Assembly (NCBI GenBank): GCA_029882975.1
Contig: JAOUJW010000011.1
Location: forward strand, 62,001 to 126,000
Direction of reading: 5' to 3'
Length of the DNA: 64,000 bases
Origin: Gammaproteobacteria bacterium
GTDB taxonomy: Bacteria > Pseudomonadota > Gammaproteobacteria > SZUA-152
Part shown: in pieces, positions 10,047 to 18,808 of the stretch
Layout of the letters: each line of letters opens with the position of its first letter
Position numbering within the stretch: position 1 is the first letter of the stretch
Made by a program: the position numbers and the translations under genes
The notes under the pieces: generated by a model
Database searches by the model: none
What the model saw: the letters and a program-made list of their open reading frames with translations, nothing else
What the model was told of the DNA's origin: nothing

Positions 10047-10727
10047 GTGACTCTAATTCACGCTTCCAAAAGCAGTCTGTTGTTTGACCTGGATGGCACT
10101 CTGGCCGATACTGCGCCGGATTTAAGCTTTGCTTTGAACCGGGTTCGTGAAGAGCAAAACCTACCCCCACTGCCGCTGGAAACAGTTCGCAATCAAGTAT
10201 CCAACGGTGCCGGTGCATTAATTACCCTGGGCTTTGGATTTGCCGAGGATCACCCGAACCACGAACCCCTGCGGCAACGCTTGCTGAACATCTACGCCGA
10301 CAACATTGCCGTGCATACCCGCTTATTTGAAGGCATGGAAGAGCTGCTACAGTATACTGAGGCCCGCCAAATTCCCTGGGGGGTGGTCACCAATAAACCC
10401 AGCCGATTCACCCTGCCCTTAATGGAACAATTGCGACTCACATCCAGAGCGGCGTGTATTGTCAGTGGTGACACATTGGAACGTAAAAAACCCCACCCTG
10501 CCCCCTTATTTCATGCCTGCCAAACCATTGGCTGCGAAGCCCAACACAGCGTTTATGTGGGTGATGCCGCCCGTGATATAGAAGCAGGCAACGCCGCCGG
10601 CATGCACACCATCGCCGCCCTGTTCGGTTATATCGATGATCTCAGCCAAACCCAAAGCTGGGGCGCAGACACCAGTGTGTCTCATCCGGAACAAATCCGC
10701 TACACTTTGGAACACTGGATTAAATAA
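10047..10727 (+). CDS. mupP: HAD phosphatase, probable N-acetylmuramic acid 6-phosphate phosphatase MupP
   Basis: A 226-residue haloacid-dehalogenase phosphatase. Motif I is LLFDLDGTLADTAPD, the motif II region VVTNKPSRF, the motif III Lys KKPHPAP, and motif IV VYVGDAARDIEAGNAAGM. It starts at a GTG. Annotated homologues are called phosphoglycolate phosphatase (Gph), but the gene between ubiG and yciK in Pseudomonas is MupP, which feeds the anhydro-MurNAc peptidoglycan-recycling shunt. I favour MupP from synteny. Gph remains possible, since the two share the same fold and motifs. Confidence 0.85.
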   Translation: MTLIHASKSSLLFDLDGTLADTAPDLSFALNRVREEQNLPPLPLETVRNQVSNGAGALITLGFGFAEDHPNHEPLRQRLLNIYADNIAVHTRLFEGMEELLQYTEARQIPWGVVTNKPSRFTLPLMEQLRLTSRAACIVSGDTLERKKPHPAPLFHACQTIGCEAQHSVYVGDAARDIEAGNAAGMHTIAALFGYIDDLSQTQSWGADTSVSHPEQIRYTLEHWIK

Positions 10728-10750
10728 CAAGTAAAGCAGCGGAAATAGCG

Positions 10751-12067
10751 ATGACAGGAATACATCTGGAACCCATACACTGGTTATTGGTAGGCATTAG
10801 CGCCGCGGTGGCAGCCACACTTTGTGGCTTAATAGTCTATTTTCGTTTAAACAAACCCCTACAACAAGCACGGGAACAGATCAAAACCCTTGAGGTCACC
10901 CTGGAGCTGGAACGCAGCAACGCCAACGAAAAACTACAAACCCTGGAAAATGCCAAACAACAATTACAAGACAGCTTCAGCGCCTTATCCAGTCAGGCAC
11001 TGCAAAAAAACAATGAAGCCTTCCTGAAACTGGCCCAGGAAAATCTGAAACAGTTTCAAATCCAAGCGAAAAACGAGTTAGGACAAAAAGAAAAGTCCAT
11101 CGAAAACCTGATCAAGCCCATTAAAGAAGCCCTGGATAAAACCGAAAAACAAATCCGTGAAATTGAAAACGAACGCAAAGAGGCCTACGGTGCCTTGACC
11201 CAGCACCTGACCAGCATGGCCCAAACTCAATCGGCACTGCAATCGGAAACCCGCAACCTGGTCAAAGCTCTGAGCCGCCCCGAAGTTCGGGGACAATGGG
11301 GTGAACTGACGCTAAAGCGTCTGGCGGAACTGGCAGGCATGGTGGAACATTGTGATTTTTTCCAACAGGAACATCAAAACACGGAACACGGCGCCCTGCG
11401 TCCCGATATGATTGTGCGCATGCCGGGACAACGTGAAATTGTGGTGGACGTAAAAACACCCTTGGATGCCTATCTCAGCGCCGTGGAAGCGGACAATGAT
11501 ACTGACCGCAGCAAAGCGTTGGAACGACATTGTCGCAATGTACGCAAACGTATCCAGGAACTATCTGCAAAATCCTACTGGAATCAGTTTAAAAATTCCC
11601 CGGAATTTGTCGTACTGTTCATTCCGGGAGATCAGTTTCTCAGCGCAGCCCTGGATTTAGACCACCAGTTACTGGAAGATGCCATGCAACAAAAAGTGAT
11701 TCTGGCAACGCCCACCAGCCTAATGGCATTATTACGGGCTATCGCATACGGCTGGCGCCAGGAATCATTGGCGGAAAACGCCGAGCATATTCGCGAAATT
11801 GGTGCCGACCTATATCAACGCCTGGCAACCTTCGCAGAGCATTTGGGTCGCTTGGGTAAAAGCCTGTCCGGCTCCGTACAACATTTTAATAGAGCCGTCG
11901 CCTCTTTCGACAGCCGCATCATACCGGGAGCACGTAAATTCACGGAAATGGGGATTAGCGAGAAGAAACCCCTGGAGCGGGTGGAACAAATCGAAGCCGC
12001 GCCCAAGGCTTTGGAAAGCAGCCCGGAAACCGTACAGCCCGAGGAAAAACAGCTGGAAGACGCTTAA
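10751..12067 (+). CDS. rmuC: RmuC-family DNA recombination protein
   Basis: A 438-residue protein with one N-terminal membrane segment (about residues 11-30, WLLVGISAAVAATLCGLIVYF). A long coiled coil (about 35-185) follows. Then comes the conserved RmuC nuclease-like core, beginning RPEVRGQWGELTLKRLAELAG and including the DVKTPLDAYL strand typical of PD-(D/E)XK folds. The C-terminus is Glu/Pro-rich. RmuC limits rearrangements at inverted repeats, though its biochemical activity is not settled. It follows mupP by 23 bp and probably shares its transcript. Confidence 0.93.
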   Translation: MTGIHLEPIHWLLVGISAAVAATLCGLIVYFRLNKPLQQAREQIKTLEVTLELERSNANEKLQTLENAKQQLQDSFSALSSQALQKNNEAFLKLAQENLKQFQIQAKNELGQKEKSIENLIKPIKEALDKTEKQIREIENERKEAYGALTQHLTSMAQTQSALQSETRNLVKALSRPEVRGQWGELTLKRLAELAGMVEHCDFFQQEHQNTEHGALRPDMIVRMPGQREIVVDVKTPLDAYLSAVEADNDTDRSKALERHCRNVRKRIQELSAKSYWNQFKNSPEFVVLFIPGDQFLSAALDLDHQLLEDAMQQKVILATPTSLMALLRAIAYGWRQESLAENAEHIREIGADLYQRLATFAEHLGRLGKSLSGSVQHFNRAVASFDSRIIPGARKFTEMGISEKKPLERVEQIEAAPKALESSPETVQPEEKQLEDA

Positions 12068-12098
12068 TAGGATTCATCCTGTACTGTTAAACGTAAAC

Positions 12099-12299
12099 CT
12101 ATTCTTTCAAACTCTCCCGTACTGCGCGTTTGGCATCCTTGAGCATTTTATTGGCCTGATCGGATGCTTGTTGCGCCAGAGAACGCTGTTTAAAGGGGTT
12201 GGCCCAAATAGGCTGACCTTTGCCAATATTCACTCCGGCCCACAAACCGAGACAACTGCCCACCACCACACCCACAGTAAATTTCCTGAATTTCGCCAT
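12099..12299 (-). CDS. Small single-span membrane protein, function unknown
   Basis: A 66-residue protein: a short basic N-terminus (MAKFRKFT), one Gly-rich hydrophobic segment (about 8-25, VGVVVGSCLGLWAGVNIG) and a charged amphipathic helix (QQASDQANKMLKDAKRAVRE). The layout resembles YtxH-like small envelope proteins, without enough identity to assign it. It runs against rmuC and away from the squalene synthase gene. Confidence 0.65.
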   Translation of the reverse strand: MAKFRKFTVGVVVGSCLGLWAGVNIGKGQPIWANPFKQRSLAQQASDQANKMLKDAKRAVRESLKE

Positions 12300-12469
12300 T
12301 TTTTAAATTGCTCTGCCAATCCGATTGAACCAAATATACAAATTTTAGGGCATCGACACCAAGGCCACAACATCCAAGCATAGAGATCAGATTTAAAACT
12401 GGTATAATTCAGATATCCACTTTTGTGCAACCTGTAACCAAACACTTAAAACCACATGCCATAATCACC

Positions 12470-13333
12470 ATGACACCGGAACAATATTGCCAACAAAAAA
12501 CTGCCAAAAGCGGCTCCAGTTTCTATTACAGCTTTCTATTTCTGCCGCCTAAGCAACGTAAAGCCATCACAGCCTTGTACGCATTTTGCCGCGAAGTGGA
12601 TGATATTGTGGATGAGTGCACCAACCCGGAAGTGGCACAAACCAAATTACAATGGTGGCGCGACACCATGGAAAAAACGTTCCAGGGCCAACCGGAGCAT
12701 CCGGTGCAGCACGCCTTATGCGAAATCATTAAAGAATTCGACCTGCCTCTGAAATATTTCTTGGAAATCATCGAAGGTATGGCTATGGACCTTACCATCC
12801 ATCGTTATCCCAGTTTTAACGAACTGAGTTTGTATTGTTACCGCGCCGCCGGTGTGGTGGGTTTGATGGCAGCGGAAATCTTCGGATACAAAGAACCGGA
12901 TGCGCAGAAATACGCGCACAACCTTGGCTTGGCTTTTCAATTAACCAATATCCTGCGCGATGTACGTGAAGATGCAGAACGCGATCGTATTTACATTCCC
13001 CTGGATGAAATGGAACGTTTCGGTGTATCCGAACAGGATATATTGAACTATCGTAATACGGATGCCATGCGTGAACTCATGAAATTTCAGGGCCGGCGGG
13101 CGGCAGAGTATTATCAAAAGGCCTACACCTATTTATCGGAAACCGACCGTTACAATCAACGCAGTGGTCTAATTATGGCTGCAATCTATGAAGAGTTGCT
13201 ACATGCTATCGAAAAACACGATTACCAAGTGATGAATGGTCGGATCTCCATAAGTCCTTTCAAAAAGCTATGGCTGGCATGGAAAACCGCCAGAGCAGAA
13301 AAATTGCGTCATTCGAAATTGTCTTATCAGTAA
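12470..13333 (+). CDS. hpnD: Squalene/phytoene synthase family protein (HpnD-like)
   Basis: A head-to-head prenyl synthase with both Asp-rich motifs: EVDDIVDE near residue 43, and the second motif (DVREDAERDR) near 165. Conserved YCYRAAGVVG and the NILRD stretch lie between them. HpnD makes presqualene diphosphate from two farnesyl diphosphates and releases it for conversion by HpnC/HpnE. The usual partner genes are absent here, so a squalene or carotenoid role is open. The longer frame opens with a GTG at 12425, but I chose the ATG at 12470 (MTPEQYCQQK, 287 aa) because family homology begins there. Confidence 0.82.
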   Translation: MTPEQYCQQKTAKSGSSFYYSFLFLPPKQRKAITALYAFCREVDDIVDECTNPEVAQTKLQWWRDTMEKTFQGQPEHPVQHALCEIIKEFDLPLKYFLEIIEGMAMDLTIHRYPSFNELSLYCYRAAGVVGLMAAEIFGYKEPDAQKYAHNLGLAFQLTNILRDVREDAERDRIYIPLDEMERFGVSEQDILNYRNTDAMRELMKFQGRRAAEYYQKAYTYLSETDRYNQRSGLIMAAIYEELLHAIEKHDYQVMNGRISISPFKKLWLAWKTARAEKLRHSKLSYQ

Positions 13334-13395
13334 ACCTTTTTCTATTGTATCGCCAGTAATTAAAACACAAACCCTGGTTCTGAATTGGAAATGTT

Positions 13396-14139
13396 ATGTC
13401 AAACTATCAAGCAGAGCAAAACTGCCTCAAGGATCGCATCATTGTCGTAACAGGAGCCGGCGACGGTATCGGTGCCGCCGTAGCAAAAGTGTACGCCCAA
13501 TACGGAGCCACAGTGATTTTATTGGGACGGACGCAAAAGAAACTGGAAAAAATTTATGATGAAATCGTCGAGGCAGGCTCCCCGGAACCGGCGATTTACC
13601 CCATGGAACTGCAAACGGCCATGCCGGTGGAATACCAAACACTGGCACAAACCATAGAGTCTGAATTTGGACACCTGGACGGCCTGCTACACAACGCCGC
13701 CACCCTGGGCACCTTAACACCCATCGAACATTACGATGCACGCCTGTGGATGCATATTATGCAGGTGAATTTAAATGCCACGTTTTTTCTCACCAAGTAT
13801 TGTTTGCCACTGCTGAATAAGAAACCAGACGGCTCCATTATTTTCACAACCGCCAATGTGGGCTATAAGGGACAGGCCTACTGGGGCGCCTATGCCGCAT
13901 CCAAAGCCGCTGTCACCAACCTGGCCGAAGTCTTGGCGGAAGAGCTGGAAGTTAACACCAGTATACGCGTCAACTGTGTCGATCCCGGTCCGGTACGCAC
14001 CCGCATGAACGCCCTGGCCTACCCCGGGCAGGATCCCAATGAAATTCCAGGGCCGGAAGATATTTGCAATATTTATCTTTATTTAATGAACGAAGCCAGC
14101 GCCGGAGTAACCGGAGAACGTTTTGCGGCGCAGGATTAG
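13396..14139 (+). CDS. yciK: YciK-like short-chain dehydrogenase/reductase with altered catalytic Ser
   Basis: A 247-residue SDR with the cofactor motif VTGAGDGIGAA (near residue 18), HNAATLG, and the catalytic Tyr/Lys in GAYAASKAA. The length and the WGAYAASK context fit YciK, the gene that follows mupP in Pseudomonas. Here rmuC and the squalene synthase gene lie between. One oddity: the strand that normally carries the catalytic Ser (SSSVG in YciK) reads TTANVG, placing Ala where Ser is expected. The natural substrate of YciK is unknown. Confidence 0.85.
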   Translation: MSNYQAEQNCLKDRIIVVTGAGDGIGAAVAKVYAQYGATVILLGRTQKKLEKIYDEIVEAGSPEPAIYPMELQTAMPVEYQTLAQTIESEFGHLDGLLHNAATLGTLTPIEHYDARLWMHIMQVNLNATFFLTKYCLPLLNKKPDGSIIFTTANVGYKGQAYWGAYAASKAAVTNLAEVLAEELEVNTSIRVNCVDPGPVRTRMNALAYPGQDPNEIPGPEDICNIYLYLMNEASAGVTGERFAAQD

Positions 14140-14257
14140 GTGCCAACACATAAAGACCACCCTGGCTTAAACCCACCTTTCGCACAGCGCGGGTTACTCA
14201 GGTTAGCCGCCCTGCAATTGTGCACGAACTCAGCGATTTCGGTTCGGCACAATACTG

Positions 14258-15295
14258 CTAGCGCATCAGATCGATAGCGACGCCTTTGGCCCGCAGGGCA
14301 TCGGCGCGTTCGTCGATATAGCGTTGAAAGCTGGATATGGTTTTGTATTTGCCGGAGGAGACGTATTCCATCACCGATTGCAGGTGGAAGGATTTAAAAT
14401 AGGCTTCGGTGCGAATGATTTCTTTGCCCTGGGAATCGAAAAACACCAAAGACGGAGCATATTTGACCTGCAGTTGTTTGGCCCATTGTTTGGCAGTGGT
14501 TTTCTTACCCTCGGGCGTAACCACCGGAGTATTAGACCACATATCCAGTTGACTTACGCTAAAGGGTTTCAATTGCTGCAGAGTTTCCTTGCGTTTAAAT
14601 ACATCGGTGTGCAACTCATCGCAGGCGGGGCAATCTTTTTGTTCAAACAAAACCAAGCGCGGCGTTTTTGAGGTTTTGGAAAAATCGTAGGGTGGTTTAA
14701 CGATAAAAGTTTGCGCATGTAACTTACCGGCGCTGGGACTGGGACTCAGTTGATTCCAATATTGGCGAAACCCGGTTTTGAGATATTGCCCCTGACGCAC
14801 ATAATCCAACGCTGCAGAAAACTTTTGCGGATGGTAGTAACCGTTAATGCGTAACGCGGTTTTCTTGTCCTTGTCCACAAATATCAAGGTGGGCGTAAAC
14901 ATAACCCGCATTTTTTCCGCCAATTGCTTTTCCGTCATGGATTCGCCGTCCAGCCAGGTCAACTCCCGGTCACCCCACATATTCACCGCGACTACGTCAA
15001 AATGAGCACGGGTTTTGTCTTCGATGGCTTTTTGCGCGAAATTCACTTCTATGGTTTTGCGACAGTACGGACAGCCGTCCTGATAAAAAAATACCAGTAA
15101 ATACTTACTGGCTTGGCTCGCCTCATCGCTGTCTTCATTAAAATCCAGAAACGACACCTTAAACCATGCAGGAAACTCCACAAACCCTGGATTGGTCAGA
15201 TCCGGATTGAGCTCCCCTTCCTTTTTCGCCCAAACACTGTGAGTAAAACACAGTATGAGAATCCCCATTCCCAGATTACGTAAGGTAATTGACAT
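14258..15295 (-). CDS. Secreted protein with two thioredoxin-like domains
   Basis: After a signal peptide (MSITLRNLGMGILILCFTHS...VWA), two thioredoxin-like units follow. The first has CPYC in FFYQDGCPYCRKTI and TPTLIFVDKDKK. The second has CPAC in LFEQKDCPACDEL and APSLVFFDSQGKEI. The two halves share the same order of elements, including GYYHPQKF / EAYFKSFH, so this looks like an internal duplication. The start at 15295 (345 aa) is fixed by GGGAGGT 5 nt upstream. The frame itself extends to 15334 without a signal. A periplasmic disulfide reductant role is likely, with SoxW-type proteins as relatives. The partner is unknown. Confidence 0.85.
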   Translation of the reverse strand: MSITLRNLGMGILILCFTHSVWAKKEGELNPDLTNPGFVEFPAWFKVSFLDFNEDSDEASQASKYLLVFFYQDGCPYCRKTIEVNFAQKAIEDKTRAHFDVVAVNMWGDRELTWLDGESMTEKQLAEKMRVMFTPTLIFVDKDKKTALRINGYYHPQKFSAALDYVRQGQYLKTGFRQYWNQLSPSPSAGKLHAQTFIVKPPYDFSKTSKTPRLVLFEQKDCPACDELHTDVFKRKETLQQLKPFSVSQLDMWSNTPVVTPEGKKTTAKQWAKQLQVKYAPSLVFFDSQGKEIIRTEAYFKSFHLQSVMEYVSSGKYKTISSFQRYIDERADALRAKGVAIDLMR

Positions 15296-15664
15296 GACCG
15301 ACCTCCCGTCGTAGCCGCATTTAGCAACGCTCATAATAGTCTCAGACCCAACAAATTCCTACGGGGTTCCTAAAAACAGAAATATTTATTATACAATTTA
15401 CACTTTCAATTGAACCAATAGTGACTAGACTTTTTTTGAGTATCTATTCTAAAGCCGTTGCGAACTCCCGTCCTGAGTATCGCGATTGCCTCTGATCTGT
15501 AATCGCCGAGACATTTTCGTGGCGACACAATTTTGGCATTAACTCCAGTAGTGTTTGTAAACCCTTGTTTTACATTATTATATGCGGTTGGCATATTTTT
15601 CGCTTCTGTTTTTCTATTAAGAACATTGAATAAAAGACGGACAATAAAACCCACGAGGTGCACA
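15296..15664. other. Divergent intergenic region, 369 bp
   Basis: This AT-rich region separates the thioredoxin-like gene and the diguanylate cyclase, and must hold promoters for both. I see no confident promoter or operator. A frame in phase with the cyclase opens at a TTG (15533) and would add a hydrophobic segment (LLYAVGIFFASVFLL) followed by basic residues. It lacks a ribosome-binding site, so I treat it as non-coding. Confidence 0.5.
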
Positions 15665-16600
15665 ATGTCGACACTGCCGCAGGTAACGGAAAACAAGGTA
15701 CTGCCAGTCAACAGCAGTGGTAAGCTCGCGGCTATCAATAATGCCGAGCAATTGGCGGAAAACTCCAAGCAATACGAAAAAGTATTGCACATCGCCGGCA
15801 TTTTACAGACCAGTCTAAACATTGAAGAACTGTTGAGTCAGTTCAGCAAAGAACTGGGCGATATCGTACCGCACAATAATATTTCCTATGTTTACGAAAA
15901 ACTCAGCGTGAACTTCACGCTGGGACGCCGAGCGCGCCATTCCTGCACTTATGAATTGTCCATTAATGAACAACATTTGGGTTTTCTCAGCCTGACCCGC
16001 AACAGCAAATTTTCCAACAAGGAAATCGAGACGATTGAACAGCTGATTTGCGCAGTTCATTACCCGCTGCGAAACGCAATTTTGTATAAAGATGCTGTCA
16101 ATGCAGCCAACAAAGATCCATTAACCGGCATTGGCAACCGTTCGGCCATGAATACATCCGTACAACGTGAGATAGAGTTGGCTTCGCGCCACAACCGTTC
16201 ACTGGGTATTATCATGATGGATGTGGATCATTTCAAAACCATTAATGATACCTACGGCCACTCCGCCGGAGACCTGTGCCTGCAGTCCTTGGTGGAATGC
16301 ACGGAAAAAAGCGTGCGTATTTCCGATATGATTTTTCGTTACGGTGGCGAGGAATTTGTGATTGTCCTACCGGAAACCGATATCCAAGGGGTGCTTCGCT
16401 TGGCAAAACGCATACGACGCCGGGTGGAACGCCTGCAAACTCAGGTGAATAAACAGCAAATCTCTATGACCGTCAGCCTGGGCATTACTGTATTAGCGGA
16501 AACGGACGATGACAAATCCCTGTTTGCCCGTGCGGACGAAGCCTTATACAAAGCCAAACGCGAAGGTCGTAATTGCATTCGCATCGCCACGGGCGTCTAA
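15665..16600 (+). CDS. Diguanylate cyclase (GAF-like sensor + GGDEF)
   Basis: Residues about 180-311 form a GGDEF domain: DPLTGIGNRSAMN, MMDVDHFKTINDTYGHSAGD, and the active-site loop RYGGEEFVIVLPE, an active GGEEF. It should make cyclic di-GMP. The N-terminal ~170 residues look like a GAF-type sensor (LHIAGILQTSLNIEELLSQF at the start). No RxxD inhibitory site is evident just before GGEEF. The start at 15665 has GAGGTG 4 nt upstream. A TTG at 15533 would add a membrane segment. Its last codons overlap the convergent rluB gene by 4 bp. Confidence 0.9.
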   Translation: MSTLPQVTENKVLPVNSSGKLAAINNAEQLAENSKQYEKVLHIAGILQTSLNIEELLSQFSKELGDIVPHNNISYVYEKLSVNFTLGRRARHSCTYELSINEQHLGFLSLTRNSKFSNKEIETIEQLICAVHYPLRNAILYKDAVNAANKDPLTGIGNRSAMNTSVQREIELASRHNRSLGIIMMDVDHFKTINDTYGHSAGDLCLQSLVECTEKSVRISDMIFRYGGEEFVIVLPETDIQGVLRLAKRIRRRVERLQTQVNKQQISMTVSLGITVLAETDDDKSLFARADEALYKAKREGRNCIRIATGV

Positions 16601-17547
16601 TCTTTGCGGCGAGTCCGGGCGATTGGACCCTTGGGTCCGCTTGAACGTTTGGATCCGGTTTGAGCTTTTGAGTCCGAGGCCTTTTTGGGCTTGGATTGAG
16701 AACGAGACGACGTCTTCACACTTTGGGATTTAACCCGCTTTTGCTTTACACCGGCCTTTACCCGTTGCCCCCCCAATGATTTTCTTATCTCCGGTTCATA
16801 AAGCTCACCGGGCGGTTTCAAGCCCACAACGCGATATAAATCCGCCAACAGCTTATCCGGCATTTGGACTGTCTGCCCCCGTGCCAAGCTTCGCGGCAGC
16901 TCAACCGGTCCGAAGCGTATGCGCGTTAAGCGACTAACAACCACACCTTGAGACTCCCACAAACGTCGAACTTCCCGATTACGCCCTTCTTTAACCACCA
17001 CCCGATACCAATGATTCGCGCCTTCACCCCCCATGTCCACAATGGAGTCAAAGTTCGCCGGACCATCGTCCAAGTCCACGCCGGCGAGCAACTGATTAAT
17101 GGTAGCTGGACTGACACTACCCAGAACCCGCACCAGATATTCCCGTTCCAACTCGTAGGAAGGATGCATGAGACGATTGGCTAACTCACCGTCACTGGTC
17201 ATAATCAGCAGGCCACTGGTAGAAATATCCAGCCGCCCAACTGAAATCCAGCGACCGCCACTGATTTTAGGCATGTCTTCAAAAATGGTAGAACGCCCCT
17301 CCGGATCCGAGCGGGAACACACGGTTCCCACGTTCTTATGGTAAAGCAGAGTCTTTTGAGTTGCGTCAAGCAGACGCTTGGGGATGAGACGACCGTCCAG
17401 AGCAATGAGGTCATTTTCACCAACGCGATCACCCAGTTTGGCGGTTACTTTATTGACACTTACCCGACCTTGTTCGATCCAGGTTTCCATCAAACGGCGA
17501 GAGCCGTAACCGGCACGCGCCAGTACCTTTTGCAATTTTTCTGTCAT
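16597..17547 (-). CDS. rluB: 23S rRNA pseudouridine synthase B
   Basis: A 316-residue RsuA/RluB-family enzyme. An N-terminal S4 RNA-binding domain (MTEKLQKVLARAGYGSRR) precedes the catalytic core with GRLDISTSGLLIMTSDGE, which holds the catalytic Asp, and ends with a Lys/Ser-rich basic tail of ~70 residues. RluB modifies U2605 of 23S rRNA in E. coli. It closes the scpA-scpB-rluB gene order conserved in many bacteria and lies 37 bp after scpB. Confidence 0.95.
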   Translation of the reverse strand: MTEKLQKVLARAGYGSRRLMETWIEQGRVSVNKVTAKLGDRVGENDLIALDGRLIPKRLLDATQKTLLYHKNVGTVCSRSDPEGRSTIFEDMPKISGGRWISVGRLDISTSGLLIMTSDGELANRLMHPSYELEREYLVRVLGSVSPATINQLLAGVDLDDGPANFDSIVDMGGEGANHWYRVVVKEGRNREVRRLWESQGVVVSRLTRIRFGPVELPRSLARGQTVQMPDKLLADLYRVVGLKPPGELYEPEIRKSLGGQRVKAGVKQKRVKSQSVKTSSRSQSKPKKASDSKAQTGSKRSSGPKGPIARTRRKD

Positions 17548-17584
17548 GTGATGCCTGGAGTCAGGATCCGAGTCTATCCGGAGA

Positions 17585-18808
17585 CTATTCCGCCGCTGCG
17601 TGTTTTTCCGGTCTTAGGGTATCGTTATCCGTTTCATCCTCTTGTGTGTCATCCACAGTTTCCATCACTACGTCAGCATCTTCGTGTAACTCATCATGAT
17701 CCACATACATTTCCTCATAGTCCCTGCGCGGCTCGTCTATGGGCGGATCTTCGGAATACTCGGCTTCCGGATCATAGTCATCTGCATCAACATCAGTCTC
17801 TGAGGCTATGGAAAAATCGACGAAGTCATCATCATCAACTTGCAACTCCGACAGAATCTCTTCACTTACGGTATCAGAGTCCGCAGATACCATAGTGACA
17901 GTGGGTTCACCAGAAGAAAAGTCGACGAAATCGTCATCATCCGAGTCCACATCAGGCTCCGAATCGGCAGCTTGCGCAAATTCGGGTTCCATTGCTGGTT
18001 CTATTTCTTCAACCTCATCCGACTCATGTGCTTGTTGCATCACTGCCACATCCGTCTTTGACTCCACGACATCATCGTCATCAGCAGTGTCTGTGTACAA
18101 ATCGGATTCGTCTTCGTCCTTAAGCTCGCCCTCGGCCACAACTTCCTTTTCATTCGAGACCTCTTCTTCCGGCTCGTCCAAAGCGGATTCTGCATGGATA
18201 TCCACTGGAGTCTCTAAATTTTCGCCCGCGGCGGCTTCGATATTGTTTGGGTCTGTCTCCCCGTCCACTCGGATTTTATCCAGATCTCTGATTTCGCTTA
18301 GGGAGGGTAATTGGTCCAGAGACTTCAAATTGAAATAGTCCAAAAATGCCTTTGTGGTAGCATAGATAGCCGGACGCCCGGGAACGTCACGATGTCCGAC
18401 CACTTTCACCCAATCTCTTTCCAGCAATGTCTTAACGGTTTGGGAACTAACACTGACCCCGCGGATACTTTCAATCTCACCACGGGTGATGGGTTGACGA
18501 TACGCAATAAGCACCAGGGTTTCCAATAAAGCGCGGGAATACCTCGGTGGTTTTTCTTCCCATAAACGCCCAACCCAAGGCGCATTCTCCTGCCGGGCTT
18601 GATAGCGAAAACCACTGGCAACTTCCACTAATTCTATTCCGGTATCCGCACATTCTTCCTGCAATAAAACAAGCGCTTCGCGTATCTCGCCTTTGCCTAC
18701 GCCTGAATCTTCATCAAACAGGGCCACCATACGTTCTACAGTAAGGGGCTGACCAAAGGCCATCATGGCCGCCTGAATGACCTTTTTTAATTGTTGAATT
18801 TCTATCAT
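17585..18808 (-). CDS. scpB: Segregation and condensation protein B with long acidic tail
   Basis: The first ~190 residues are the ScpB double winged-helix kleisin partner (LKKVIQAAMMAFGQPLTVERM, ETLVLIAYRQPITRGEIE, IRGVSVSSQTVKTLL, TTKAFLDYFNL). The remaining ~215 residues are an extremely acidic, probably disordered extension. It includes two near-identical DDDDFVDFS blocks and ends RPEKHAAAE. Typical ScpB is under about 250 residues, so the tail doubles the protein. ScpB works with ScpA and SMC in chromosome compaction. It overlaps scpA by 4 bp, suggesting coupled translation. Confidence 0.93.
   Translation of the reverse strand: MIEIQQLKKVIQAAMMAFGQPLTVERMVALFDEDSGVGKGEIREALVLLQEECADTGIELVEVASGFRYQARQENAPWVGRLWEEKPPRYSRALLETLVLIAYRQPITRGEIESIRGVSVSSQTVKTLLERDWVKVVGHRDVPGRPAIYATTKAFLDYFNLKSLDQLPSLSEIRDLDKIRVDGETDPNNIEAAAGENLETPVDIHAESALDEPEEEVSNEKEVVAEGELKDEDESDLYTDTADDDDVVESKTDVAVMQQAHESDEVEEIEPAMEPEFAQAADSEPDVDSDDDDFVDFSSGEPTVTMVSADSDTVSEEILSELQVDDDDFVDFSIASETDVDADDYDPEAEYSEDPPIDEPRRDYEEMYVDHDELHEDADVVMETVDDTQEDETDNDTLRPEKHAAAE

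Noticed and set aside
15533-15664. Membrane-anchored form of the diguanylate cyclase starting at TTG 15533
   Set aside because: Although it encodes a hydrophobic segment, it has no ribosome-binding site, whereas the ATG at 15665 has GAGGTG. The possibility is kept as a note only.
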